Positions 18,652 through 27,024 of a stretch of DNA of 64,000 bases are shown here, piece after piece; within the stretch, counting starts at the first letter, position 1; every line of letters begins with the position of its first letter. The position numbers and the translations under genes are program-made. The DNA is from Desulfobacterales bacterium. GTDB taxonomy: Bacteria; Desulfobacterota; Desulfobacteria; Desulfobacterales; SpSt-501. Under the pieces are notes generated by a model, which saw only the letters and a program-made list of their open reading frames with translations, was not told the DNA's origin and ran no database searches. The stretch lies in contig JALOOU010000002.1 in assembly GCA_025454255.1 (NCBI GenBank), positions 62,001 to 126,000 of the forward strand, in the 5' to 3' direction.

Positions 18652-21600
18652 ATGGCCTTTACCGACCTTTTCATCCGCCGCCCCGTGCTGGCGGTCGTGA
18701 TCAACCTGGTGATCATCATTGCCGGCCTGCAGGCCATCCGCGGGCTGAACGTGCGCCAGTACCCGCGCAGCGAAAACGCGACGGTCACGGTGGCAACGGT
18801 CTACGTGGGGGCGAGCGCCGAGCTCGTGCGCGGCTTCATCACCACCCCGCTCGAACGGGCGATCGCGGCCGCGGACGGAATCGATTACATCCAGTCCAAG
18901 AGCTCCCAGGGGCTGTCGGTCATCAGCGTCCGGCTCAAGCTCAACTACGACCCGATCAAGGCCCTCGCGGAGATCGGCGCCAAGGTCGATCAGATTCGCG
19001 GCGATCTGCCGCCCGAGGCCGAGATCCCGACGCTCAACGTCGAGTCGGCCGACAGCCAGTTCGCCTCCGCCTATCTGAGCTTCACCTCCGAGGCGCTCAA
19101 ACAGAACCAGATCACCGACTACCTCATCCGCGCGGTGCAGCCGAGGCTCTCGGCCCTGCCGGGGGTTCAGCGCGCCGATATCCTAGGCGCCCGGACCTTT
19201 GCGATGCGGATCTGGCTCAAACCCGAACGAATGGCCGCCTTCAACATCAGCCCGGTGCAGGTGCGCCAGGCGCTGACGGCGAACAACTTTCTCACCGCGG
19301 TCGGCCAGACCAAGGGCTCGCTCGTCCAGGTCAACCTGACGGCCAACACCGACCTGCGCTCGGTCGAGGAGTTCAAGCGGCTGGTGATCCGCCAGCAGGA
19401 GGGCGCCCTGGTGCGCCTGGAGGACATCGCCACCGTCGTCCTCGGGGCGGAGGACTACGACACGGAGGTGCGCTTCACCGGGCAGACCGCGGTGTTCATG
19501 GGGATCTGGCCGCTGCCCAACGCCAACTCGATCGACGTCATCAAGCGCGTGAGCGCCGAAATGGAGGCCGTCCAGCGGCAGCTGCCGGAGGGGTTGCAGG
19601 CCCGGGTCGCATACGATGCAACCGACTATATCAACACCGCGATCCGCGAGGTGCTGCGCACGCTGACCGAAACCCTCCTCATCGTGATGGTCATCATTTT
19701 CCTGTTTTTGGGATCGGTCCGGTCGGTCGTGGTGCCTGTGGTGGCCATCCCGCTCTCGCTCGTCGGCGCGGTTTTCCTGATGCAGCTCTTCGGCTTCACC
19801 ATCAACCTGCTGACGCTCCTGGCGGTCGTGCTCTCCGTCGGCCTGGTGGTGGACGACGCCATCGTGGTGGTGGAAAACGTCGAGCGCCACCTGCGCGAGG
19901 GGCGCACGCCCGTCGATGCGGCCCTGATCGGCGCCCGGGAACTGGTGGGGCCGATCATCGCCATGACGGTCACCCTGGCCGCGGTCTATGCGCCGATCGG
20001 CCTGCAGGGCGGTCTGACCGGCTCCCTGTTCCGGGAGTTCGCCTTCACCCTGGCCGGCGCGGTCACGATCTCCGGGGTGGTGGCCCTGACGCTCTCTCCG
20101 GTCATGTGCGCGCGGCTGCTCGCGCCGGGGCTCGCGGAGCGCGGCCTGGCCGGACGGATCACGCGGGACTTCAAGCGCTTCACGGCCTTCTACGGCCGCT
20201 GGCTCGACCGCACCCTCGCTGCACGGCCGGCGGTCTATCTGGTATGGATTGCGGTGAGCCTGCTCGCGCTGCCGATGTTCAGCATGTCGCCGCGCGAGCT
20301 CGCCCCCACCGAAGACCAGGGGGTGGTCTTCGGCATCCTGGACGCCTCGGCCAACTCGACCCTCGACCAGACCCGCATCTACGCCGCGGAAGTCGACCGC
20401 ATCTACCGCAGCCTCCCTGAGACCGACTTCACCTTTCAGGTGACCCAGCCCAGCAGCGGTTTTGCCGGCATGGTGGTCAAGCCATGGGACCAGCGCGAGC
20501 GCAGCGTTTTCCGCATCCTGCCCGAGCTCCAGGAAAAGCTGCACTCCATCCCGGGCGTCCGGATCTTTCCCGTGCTGCCGCCGGCCCTGCCGGGCGGCGG
20601 GCAGTTCCCGGTGGAGTTCGTGCTGGCATCGACGGCCGAAACCGACCGGATCCTCGAGTTTGCGCAGCAGATCCAGACCAAGGCGCAGCAGAGCGGGCTG
20701 TTTGCCTTCCCGCCGCTCATCGACGTCAAGATCGACCAGCCGCAGTCCGAGATCCTGATCGACCGCGACAAAGTGGCGGAGCTGGGCCTGGATCTGCAGC
20801 GGGTCGGATCGGACATGGCCGCCATGGTGGGGGGCAATTTCGTGAACCGCTTCGACATCGGCGGCCGCAGCTACAAGGTCATCCCGCAGATCCAGCGCGT
20901 TGACCGGCTGACGCCGGAGCAGCTCAAAAACATCCACGTCACCGGCCCGGCCGGGCAGCTGGTGCCGCTCAGCACGATCGCCACTATCCGGAGTTCGACC
21001 GTGCCGCGCTCGCTGAATCGCTTCCAGCAGCTGAACGCCGTTACGATCAGCGGGGTTGCCGTGCGGCCGCTGGACGAGGCCCTGCGTTTTCTGGAGGACG
21101 AGGCTGCGAAAATCCTGCCGCAGGGCTATGTGCTCGACTACACCGGCGAGTCCCGCCAGCTGCGCGCGGAGGGCAACCAGTTCCTGCCGACCTTCGGGTT
21201 GGCGATCATCCTGATCTTCCTGGTGCTGGCGGCCCAGTTCAACAGCTTCCGCGACCCGTTCGTCATCCTGGCCGGCTCGGTGCCGCTCGCGGTCTTCGGG
21301 GCGCTGATCTTCACCTTTCTCAAAATGCCGGACCCGAACGTCGTCTTCTGGACCAGCGGCTGGACGACGACGCTCAACATCTACTCCCAGGTCGGTTTGG
21401 TCACCCTGGTGGGGCTGGTGTCGAAAAACGGGATCCTGATCGTCGAGTTCGCGAACCAGCTCCAGAAGGAGGGCCGCTCCAAGCGCGACGCCGTGCGCGC
21501 GGCCGCCATGACCCGGCTGCGGCCGATCCTGATGACCACGGCGGCCACGATCGCCGGCCACTTCCCGCTGGTCCTGGTGACGGGCGCAGGCGCCGCCGCG

Positions 21601-21777
21601 CGCAACTCCATCGGGTTGGTGCTCGTCGGCGGCATGGCCGTGGGCACATTCTTCACCCTGTTCGTCGTGCCCTCCATCTACATGCTGATCGCCCGGGAGA
21701 AAAATGAAGTTTCCAGCGAGACGGCTGCGCCCTTGCCCGCAAACCTCCCGGCGCAGCCGCAGGCTGTCGAGCGTTAA
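18652..21777 (+). CDS. RND multidrug efflux pump, HAE-1 family (MexF/AcrB-like)
   Basis: The 1041-residue length and layout match HAE-1 pumps. There are twelve membrane segments and two large periplasmic loops. The N-terminus reads FTDLFIRRPVLAVVINLVII. Segment 4 contains VGLVVDDAIVVVENVERHL, whose paired Asp residues relay protons, and a second half contains LVSKNGILIVEFANQLQ. It exports amphipathic compounds or lipids by proton antiport together with the adaptor gene 70 bp upstream. The flanking lipid genes make an envelope-lipid or detoxification role possible, but the substrate is unknown. Confidence 0.94.
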   Translation: MAFTDLFIRRPVLAVVINLVIIIAGLQAIRGLNVRQYPRSENATVTVATVYVGASAELVRGFITTPLERAIAAADGIDYIQSKSSQGLSVISVRLKLNYDPIKALAEIGAKVDQIRGDLPPEAEIPTLNVESADSQFASAYLSFTSEALKQNQITDYLIRAVQPRLSALPGVQRADILGARTFAMRIWLKPERMAAFNISPVQVRQALTANNFLTAVGQTKGSLVQVNLTANTDLRSVEEFKRLVIRQQEGALVRLEDIATVVLGAEDYDTEVRFTGQTAVFMGIWPLPNANSIDVIKRVSAEMEAVQRQLPEGLQARVAYDATDYINTAIREVLRTLTETLLIVMVIIFLFLGSVRSVVVPVVAIPLSLVGAVFLMQLFGFTINLLTLLAVVLSVGLVVDDAIVVVENVERHLREGRTPVDAALIGARELVGPIIAMTVTLAAVYAPIGLQGGLTGSLFREFAFTLAGAVTISGVVALTLSPVMCARLLAPGLAERGLAGRITRDFKRFTAFYGRWLDRTLAARPAVYLVWIAVSLLALPMFSMSPRELAPTEDQGVVFGILDASANSTLDQTRIYAAEVDRIYRSLPETDFTFQVTQPSSGFAGMVVKPWDQRERSVFRILPELQEKLHSIPGVRIFPVLPPALPGGGQFPVEFVLASTAETDRILEFAQQIQTKAQQSGLFAFPPLIDVKIDQPQSEILIDRDKVAELGLDLQRVGSDMAAMVGGNFVNRFDIGGRSYKVIPQIQRVDRLTPEQLKNIHVTGPAGQLVPLSTIATIRSSTVPRSLNRFQQLNAVTISGVAVRPLDEALRFLEDEAAKILPQGYVLDYTGESRQLRAEGNQFLPTFGLAIILIFLVLAAQFNSFRDPFVILAGSVPLAVFGALIFTFLKMPDPNVVFWTSGWTTTLNIYSQVGLVTLVGLVSKNGILIVEFANQLQKEGRSKRDAVRAAAMTRLRPILMTTAATIAGHFPLVLVTGAGAAARNSIGLVLVGGMAVGTFFTLFVVPSIYMLIAREKNEVSSETAAPLPANLPAQPQAVER

Positions 21778-21909
21778 AACGGCCTTGCGGTAAAGGCGCA
21801 CCGCGCGTCCCCCGCATAGCGGCCGGTGCGTATGGGCGGGGAGCACCCGAGCGATCAGATTGGGCCGGGAAGCGCAAGAGGCGTTCGTCGGCGGGCAGGG
21901 CCGGCCCGC

Positions 21910-23127
21910 TCAGGCCTGTCTGATCTCGCGCTCGCTGATCCCCATGAGGTAGAGCAGGCCGTCGAGGCCCACGCTCGATATCGAGCGGTCCGCGTTGGCG
22001 CGGACGATGGGCTTGGCGTGGAAGGCCACCCCCAGGCCGGCCGTGTGCAGCATGGGCAGGTCGTTGGCGCCGTCGCCGACGGCGATGGTCTGCTCGAGGC
22101 TGATGTTCTCGACCATGGCGATGGTCTTGAGGATTTCGGCCTTCTTGGGCCCGTCGATGATGTCGCCCTTCAGCCGGCCGGACAGGCTGCCGTCCGCGAC
22201 CTCCAGCTGGTTGGCGAAGACGTAGTCCAGCCCGAGCTTCTGCTGGAAGTACCTGCCGAAATAGTCGAACCCGCCGGATATGATCCCCAGCTTGTAGCCG
22301 AGGCCCTTGAGGGTGGCGACCACGCGTTCGGCGCCGTCGGTCAACCGTAGGCCTTCCGCCACTTCGGCCAGCACCGTCTCCGGCAGCCCTTTCAGGTGCG
22401 CCACCCGTCGGGTCAGGCTCTCCTTGAAGTCGAGCTTGCCGTTCATGGCCTCCTCGGTGATCCGGGCCACCTCGGCGCCGGCGCCGGCGCGCTCGGCCAG
22501 GAGGTTAATCACCTCCGCCTGCACCAGGGTCGAGTCCATGTCGAAGACCACCAGCCGCCGGTTCTGGCTGTAGAGGTTGTCGACGTGGAAGGAGATGTCG
22601 ACGCCGGTCTGCTCGGAGATCGACAGCAGCCGGGCGCGGAAGCCGTCGGGGTCGGCGAGCCGCCCCGAAACGCTCATCTGGATGCAGGCCTTGGGGCTCG
22701 TCTCCGGGTTGAGGAGCGAGACGCGGCCGGAGAGGCGTGTGATCACCTCGATGTTCAGGCCGTTATCGGCGATGCTTTGCGCCAGCCGGCAGATTTGGGC
22801 GGCATTGATCTTGCGGCCCAGCATGGTGATGATCCGCCGCTCCTTGCCCTGCTGGGCGACCCACTCCTCGTAGCGATTCTCTTCGATCGGGGTGAACTGG
22901 GCGGTGATGCCCAGCTTGTGGGCCGCAAAGAGGAGGTCTTTCAAAATCGAGGCGGACCGGTGCTCGTCGGGGATCTCGATCAGGATCCCCAGGGAGAGAA
23001 ACTCGTGGATGACGGCCTGCCCGATGTCCAGGATGGTGACGTTGTACCCGGCCAGGGTCTCGGTCAACTGGGCGGTGAGCCCCGACTTGTCCTTGCCGGT
23101 GATGTTGATCAGTACGATTTCGCGCAT
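21910..23127 (-). CDS. serB: Phosphoserine phosphatase SerB with two ACT domains
   Basis: This 405-residue enzyme makes serine from phosphoserine. Two N-terminal ACT domains (starting MREIVLINITGKDKSGLTAQL and, near residue 87, RIITMLGRKINAAQ) precede a HAD phosphatase domain. That domain has the catalytic VVFDMDSTLVQAE (DxDxT), GIISGGFDYF and GDGANDLPML. The ACT pair is typical of long SerB forms and may bind serine. The ATG at 23127 starts at the ACT fold; a longer start at 23151 adds eight residues. Gene convergent with the RND pump. Confidence 0.95.
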   Translation of the reverse strand: MREIVLINITGKDKSGLTAQLTETLAGYNVTILDIGQAVIHEFLSLGILIEIPDEHRSASILKDLLFAAHKLGITAQFTPIEENRYEEWVAQQGKERRIITMLGRKINAAQICRLAQSIADNGLNIEVITRLSGRVSLLNPETSPKACIQMSVSGRLADPDGFRARLLSISEQTGVDISFHVDNLYSQNRRLVVFDMDSTLVQAEVINLLAERAGAGAEVARITEEAMNGKLDFKESLTRRVAHLKGLPETVLAEVAEGLRLTDGAERVVATLKGLGYKLGIISGGFDYFGRYFQQKLGLDYVFANQLEVADGSLSGRLKGDIIDGPKKAEILKTIAMVENISLEQTIAVGDGANDLPMLHTAGLGVAFHAKPIVRANADRSISSVGLDGLLYLMGISEREIRQA

Positions 23128-23291
23128 GGCAAAAATGGTCCAAGGGTGCAAGGGGTCTATGGTTCAGTTAAAAGCAACTCGATCGCTTGCGGGGGCGGCC
23201 ACCAGAAAGAGCGGCCTTTGTTTCGCCATGGGCCGGCCAAGGCTGTTGCCTCGGACTTTCTATAGGGACTTGGCCACGAGGTCAAACGAAA

Positions 23292-23462
23292 TCAACTGAA
23301 CATTCTGAAAGGCGCAGAATTGCGGATTAGCTGACCAACAACATCAACTTCTTGCATTTCCCCAATTCGGTTCGTCCCTCCGATATACGTATCGTGAACC
23401 GGGTTGTCTTTCAAATTGACACCCCTTGCCTTAGACAGGAAAAACTGCCAGGAAGTAGGCTG
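23292..23462 (-). pseudogene. C-terminal gene fragment without start codon
   Basis: An open frame of 56 codons runs from an in-frame stop to TGA and has no ATG. Its translation looks protein-like (for example VHDTYIGGTNRIGEMQEVDV and ending APFRMFS). The only plausible internal start is TTG at 23414. I do not recognise the family. It is most simply the tail of a gene cut off by rearrangement at the edge of the AT-rich island. Confidence 0.3.
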
Positions 23463-23513
23463 TCAGTATCAACGGTTCTTAGATGATTTGTTTCATGTGA
23501 AATCGACAGAAAG

Positions 23514-23548
23514 AAAAAGGCAAAGCTAAAACTAAGCTCTGCCTTTTT
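23514..23548 (-). terminator. Intrinsic terminator of the PEP-CTERM gene
   Basis: Arms AAAAAGGCAAAGCT and AGCTCTGCCTTTTT pair over 14 bp with one mismatch around a 7-base loop. On the minus strand it begins about 20 bp after the PEP-CTERM stop and ends in a T-run. It is nearly symmetrical and could stop transcription from both sides. Confidence 0.8.
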
Positions 23549-23567
23549 ATTCAGCAACACAGATTAT

Positions 23568-24212
23568 TTAGTTGTTTTTAAACTTCTTTCTGCTGCAACC
23601 AACTATCCCGAGTAAACCAGCTCCAAGAAGAACCATGGTTGCTGGTTCGGGGACTGGGCTTACACGAACATTATCAATGCAAGTTGTTTCTAATGAACTA
23701 TTTCTGAGCAAATCTGCTCTAATAAGTATTCCCTCTATATCAGATAGCCTTTCCTGCAGTGTGCCGCCACCTGCTTGATCAGTGACATAAAAGTTGCTAT
23801 TTAATATGTCAATTTTATAATGAACCCATTCGCCTTTTTGGCTCACTGTGAAATCGGTTCCTTCAGCAAAGGAATTTGATTCGCCAGGCAAATTAAGAAG
23901 TACAAGGGGAAAAGATTCAATCTTCGGGTCTGATTCGCCTGTCACTTTTATGTCAAATTCTATTGCCCCCCCGTAATAACCACTCCAGTTTTTCCAATTT
24001 TCATTGATAAAAAAGGCGGTTGAAGTGTTTGATGTGATGCAAATAGAACCTGAACATAAATCTGGTTCCTCAGTTGGTTTGTTTATTCCAAAAAAGGCTT
24101 CCCAACCTTCGGCATTAGTATCAAACGTGCTGTACCAGGTAGCAAAAGCTGTTGAAGTGGATAACAATAAAAAGGACAAAATTACTACAGCAACAACTCT
24201 AATACGATTCAT
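23568..24212 (-). CDS. PEP-CTERM sorting-domain protein
   Basis: The 214-residue exported protein has a signal peptide (VVAVVILSFLLLSTSTAFA, cut near residue 24). A beta-rich carbohydrate-binding-like middle follows. At residues about 190-214 lies a complete PEP-CTERM tail: VPEPATMVLLGAGLLG, then a hydrophobic stretch and the basic end SRKKFKNN. Exosortase (EpsH/XrtA) would recognise and cut at this tail; no exosortase is in the window. The gene is far more AT-rich than its neighbours, which suggests transfer. AGGAGG precedes the ATG, and a sigma-54-like element lies upstream. Confidence 0.9.
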   Translation of the reverse strand: MNRIRVVAVVILSFLLLSTSTAFATWYSTFDTNAEGWEAFFGINKPTEEPDLCSGSICITSNTSTAFFINENWKNWSGYYGGAIEFDIKVTGESDPKIESFPLVLLNLPGESNSFAEGTDFTVSQKGEWVHYKIDILNSNFYVTDQAGGGTLQERLSDIEGILIRADLLRNSSLETTCIDNVRVSPVPEPATMVLLGAGLLGIVGCSRKKFKNN

Positions 24213-24260
24213 AAGCCCTCCTTTTTTTTGTTGTGAAAAATTTTTTGTTTACGGCTACAT

Positions 24261-24276
24261 TGCAAAAAATATGCCC
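24261..24276 (-). promoter_or_regulatory. Sigma-54 (-24/-12) promoter candidate
   Basis: On the minus strand GGGCATATTTTTTGCA matches the sigma-54 consensus TGGCAC-N5-TTGCW: GG and GC dinucleotides are separated by exactly 10 bases, with GGCA and TTGCA kept. The predicted start near 24250 gives a leader of about 38 bases with AGGAGG before the PEP-CTERM ATG. PEP-CTERM genes in other bacteria are known to be controlled by RpoN with the PrsK/PrsR system. I judge this by eye only. Confidence 0.5.
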
Positions 24277-24452
24277 GATTAATATTGTAAATAGTCATAA
24301 AAAAACAGCACCATAGGCTCTAATATGAAATAATTTTCTTAAATGTGTGTGCAAATATAGTCTCATTTTTATAAAAATAATTTCTCAGTAATTTCCGTAA
24401 CTGAAGGCAAGGGCAAGAACCCTCCGAGGCAAAAGGTTTCTGCAAATTCAGG

Positions 24453-24658
24453 ATGAGAGGGGTACCCGTAAAAGGAAGCGTTGCTGGAAAGGAGGGGATG
24501 GAGCATAACTACGCAGACAAACCAGCTCCCCCTTCAAGTCAGGTGCAATGGAAAAGTTGATAGAACTGATTGGAAATATACCCCGGTCAGGGTCAGGGAA
24601 TCAAACTAAAAGAAATCAGCTCGCGGAGTCTATATCACAAGGAACCACTACGTTGTGA
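24453..24658 (+). pseudogene. Two overlapping short ORFs, possible frameshifted remnant
   Basis: ORF 1 (24453-24560, 35 codons; contains KGSVAGKEGMEHNYADKPAP) and ORF 2 (24548-24658, 36 codons; MEKLIELIGNIPRSGSG) lie in different frames and overlap by 13 bp. Each looks coding-like, and a single frameshift would join them. They could be the start of a lost mobile-element protein, for example a group II intron ORF, but I cannot confirm a family. Confidence 0.25.
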
Positions 24659-24756
24659 TTTGTCGATGGTATCATAACAAGCAGGCAATCTGTAAATAAC
24701 TCTTTCTGCCAGGCGGCATCTGCAGCTAATTGGAGACTTTCTTCGATTTTAAACAT
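24616..24756 (-). CDS. Small hypothetical ORF overlapping the alr stop
   Basis: A 46-residue ORF starts inside the alr stop region (ATG overlapping TTTAA by 8 bp) and begins [20 protein letters not shown]. It has no recognised domain. Translational coupling to alr would be possible, but the base composition is that of the AT-rich island, so it may be a chance frame. Confidence 0.25.
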   Translation of the reverse strand: MFKIEESLQLAADAAWQKELFTDCLLVMIPSTNHNVVVPCDIDSAS

Positions 24757-25918
24757 AAACCCTCGGAACGCGGGCGGTGAGGTCGCAGGTGATTTCGTAG
24801 TTGATGGTCCCGAGCGCCCGGGCGAGGTCGTCTGCCGAAATAAACTCATTCCCCTGTTTTCCGAAAATGACGACTTCGTCTTCGAGCTGGACGTTGGGGA
24901 GCGCGCCCACATCGAGCATCGTCAGGTCCATGCAGACCCGGCCGACGACCGGCGTGCGCCGGCCGCCCACCAGCATCTCGCCTTTCGATGAGAACAGGCG
25001 GCGGTAGCCGTCGGCGTAGCCGGCGGGGATGGTGGCGATGAGGGTGGGGGAAGGGGTGCGATAGGTCATGCCGTAGCTGATGCAGGTTCCGGCCGGGACC
25101 GACTTCAGGTGGATGATGCGGGTTTTTAGCGCCATGGCCGGCTGCAGGGAAATTCCCGTAAGATCGACCTCGTCGGAGGGCGCGAGCCCGTAGAGCGCAA
25201 TCCCGGGGCGCACCAGGTCTAGGTGGGAGTCGGGCAGCGCGATGAGGGCGGCGCTGTTGGCGGCATGCCGGAGCGCGAACTCCAGGCCGGCCGCCCGCAG
25301 TGCGGAGAGCACCTCGCCGAAGAGGGCCAGCTGGCGCTCGGCGTAGCTTATGTCGGCGCTGTCGGCGGCGGCGAAGTGGGTGAAGATGCCTTCGGCCTCG
25401 AGCCCCGGCAGGCGGGCGATGGCGGCCGCCTCGCGGATGAACTCCTGCCCCACGCCGTTACCGGACGCTTTGCCGGAGAGCGCCGCGGGCACCATTCCCA
25501 GCCGGCCCATGCCCGTGTCCACCTTCAGGTGCACGCGGATGCGCTTGCCCTGCGCGGCCGCCGCGGCGGAGTAGGCTTCAGCCGCTGCCAGAGAATAGAC
25601 GGACTGCCGCAGGTCGAACTCGGCCAGGCGGCCGGCCGCCTGCGGCGGGGTGTAGCCGAATACCAGGATCGGCGCCCCGAGCCCCGCCTCGCGCAGGAGG
25701 ACCGCCTCCGGCAGCCGGGCGACCCCCAGCCACGCGGCGCCGCTGGCGAGCGCCGTGCGGGCGACTTCGACGGCGCCGTGCCCGTAGCCGTTGGCTTTGA
25801 CCACGGCCATGAGCCGCGCATTCGGGTGGGTGATGCGCCGCAGCTCCGAGACATTGTGGGCGATCGCGTCGATGTCGATTTCGGCCCAGATCAAGGGGGG
25901 GGCGTTGCTTGCGTTCAT
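24749..25918 (-). CDS. alr: Alanine racemase
   Basis: The 389-residue PLP enzyme interconverts L- and D-alanine for peptidoglycan. The PLP lysine is in [11 protein letters not shown] (K41). The second-base tyrosine lies in [10 protein letters not shown], with [12 protein letters not shown] downstream in the C-terminal barrel domain. The length is normal. The ATG lies inside an 18-bp tandem repeat, and no clear Shine-Dalgarno sequence precedes it, so the exact start is less sure. Confidence 0.95.
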   Translation of the reverse strand: MNASNAPPLIWAEIDIDAIAHNVSELRRITHPNARLMAVVKANGYGHGAVEVARTALASGAAWLGVARLPEAVLLREAGLGAPILVFGYTPPQAAGRLAEFDLRQSVYSLAAAEAYSAAAAAQGKRIRVHLKVDTGMGRLGMVPAALSGKASGNGVGQEFIREAAAIARLPGLEAEGIFTHFAAADSADISYAERQLALFGEVLSALRAAGLEFALRHAANSAALIALPDSHLDLVRPGIALYGLAPSDEVDLTGISLQPAMALKTRIIHLKSVPAGTCISYGMTYRTPSPTLIATIPAGYADGYRRLFSSKGEMLVGGRRTPVVGRVCMDLTMLDVGALPNVQLEDEVVIFGKQGNEFISADDLARALGTINYEITCDLTARVPRVYV

Positions 25919-25937
25919 CGCGTTGCTTGCGTTGGTC
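25902..25937. repeat. 18-bp tandem repeat across the alr start
   Basis: GCGTTGCTTGCGTT occurs at 25902-25915 and again at 25920-25933 (period 18), and GCGTT follows once more. The alr start codon (25918-25916) lies between the copies. More CGCGTT/AACGCG words lie at 26105-26135 near the end of lipA. The rest of the 216-bp gap to lipA shows no gene. Confidence 0.6.
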
Positions 25938-26134
25938 GCGTTTTATCGTTGGCCGCCTTGAAAGTCGGCCTGAAAACAGGCTCGGGAAGGTCAGGATGAT
26001 AGACATTATTCGAAGCGGAACGGAAACGCAATATTCCAATGGCGGTATCTGACTGCAAGGCGTGACGCCTGCTGCCCTGCCATAAGCGAGCACGCATCCA
26101 TCCCGCGAGCAACGCGGATAACGCGCCCAACGCG

Positions 26135-27019
26135 CTAACGCTTCAGCGCCTCGAAGCTCTCCTTGGCATGGTAGGAGCTGCGCACGAAGGGGGCGCTCGC
26201 GACCTCGGAGAACCCCATGTCGAGCGCGGCCTGGCGCCAGCGCTCGAACTCCTCCGGGGGGACGAAGTCCTCCACCGGCAGGTGCTCCGCCGAGGGCTGA
26301 AGGTACTGGCCCAGGGTGAGGATCCGGCAGCCGGCGGCGCGCAGTCCCGCGAGCGTCTGCCGGATCTCCTCCGGCCGCTCGCCCAGGCCGAGCATCAGGC
26401 CCGATTTGGTCGGGATCCCGGGGGCGATCTCTCCGGCGCGGCGCAGCAGCTCGAGCGAGCGGCGGTAGTCGGCCTGCGGCCGAACCTGCGGGTAGAGGCG
26501 CGGAACGGTTTCGATGTTGTGGTTGAGGACGTCGGGCCGGGCGCCGAGCACGGTGTTAAGCGCAGCAAGATCCCCCTGGAAGTCGGGGATCAGCACCTCG
26601 ATCTCAGCCCCCGGCACCTGCTGGCGGATCGCCTGGATGGTCGCAGCGAAATGCGCGGCCCCGCCGTCGGCCAGGTCGTCCCGGGTGACGGAAGTGACTA
26701 CGACGTATTTGAGCCCCATGGCCGCGACTGCCGCGGCCACTCGGGTCGGCTCCCGGGGGTCGAGCGGTTCGGGGACGCCGGCGGCCACCGAGCAGAAGCG
26801 GCAGTTGCGGGTGCATCTCCCGCCCATGATGAGGAAGGTTGCCGTGCCGTGGGAGTAGCACTCCCAGATGTTCGGGCACTTGGCCTCCTGGCAGACGGTG
26901 TGGAGCCTGCCCGCTTCGATGAGCGCGCGCACCTGGTTGAACGCCTCGCCGGCCGGCAGCCGGCGCTTGAGCCAGTCCGGCTTGCGGGCGGCCGGGCGTT
27001 TTGGTGCGGCATCCGCCAT
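26135..27019 (-). CDS. lipA: Lipoyl synthase
   Basis: This 294-residue radical-SAM enzyme inserts two sulfur atoms into octanoyl groups bound to carrier proteins. It has both clusters: the auxiliary one in CQEAKCPNIWEC and the radical-SAM one in CTRNCRFCSV. The usual RSSYHAKES tail is present. The ATG at 27019 has GAGGG upstream, while a start at 27049 has none and would overlap lipB. It lies 5 bp after lipB. GcvH, encoded 4 kb away, is an expected target. Confidence 0.96.
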   Translation of the reverse strand: MADAAPKRPAARKPDWLKRRLPAGEAFNQVRALIEAGRLHTVCQEAKCPNIWECYSHGTATFLIMGGRCTRNCRFCSVAAGVPEPLDPREPTRVAAAVAAMGLKYVVVTSVTRDDLADGGAAHFAATIQAIRQQVPGAEIEVLIPDFQGDLAALNTVLGARPDVLNHNIETVPRLYPQVRPQADYRRSLELLRRAGEIAPGIPTKSGLMLGLGERPEEIRQTLAGLRAAGCRILTLGQYLQPSAEHLPVEDFVPPEEFERWRQAALDMGFSEVASAPFVRSSYHAKESFEALKR

Positions 27020-27024
27020 GTCGT

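Larger units (their letters stand above)
23152..23567. other. AT-rich intergenic segment with gene remnant
   Basis: No intact gene is visible. GGTTCAGTT (23162-23170) and AACTGAAC (23294-23301) form an inverted pair about 140 bp apart. A coding-like minus-strand fragment lies at 23292-23462, and a terminator at 23514-23548. The base composition falls from GC-rich to about 40-45% GC, which marks the left edge of the island. Confidence 0.5.
24213..24748. other. AT-rich gap between the PEP-CTERM gene and alr
   Basis: The stretch holds the PEP-CTERM promoter candidate (24261-24276), then about 130 bp of very AT-rich sequence, then two short overlapping plus-strand ORFs (24453-24658) and a 46-codon minus-strand ORF at the alr end. 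No complete known gene is visible. Confidence 0.5.

Noticed and set aside
19183-21846. 887-codon open frame antisense to the RND pump
   Set aside because: It lies wholly opposite a clear HAE-1 pump; its composition (rich in Arg, Gly, His, Asp, Gln) is typical of antisense frames in GC-rich DNA.
24405-24560. Group II intron or complete mobile element in the AT-rich island
   Set aside because: No domain V hairpin, reverse transcriptase or transposase motif could be found; only short coding-like pieces remain.
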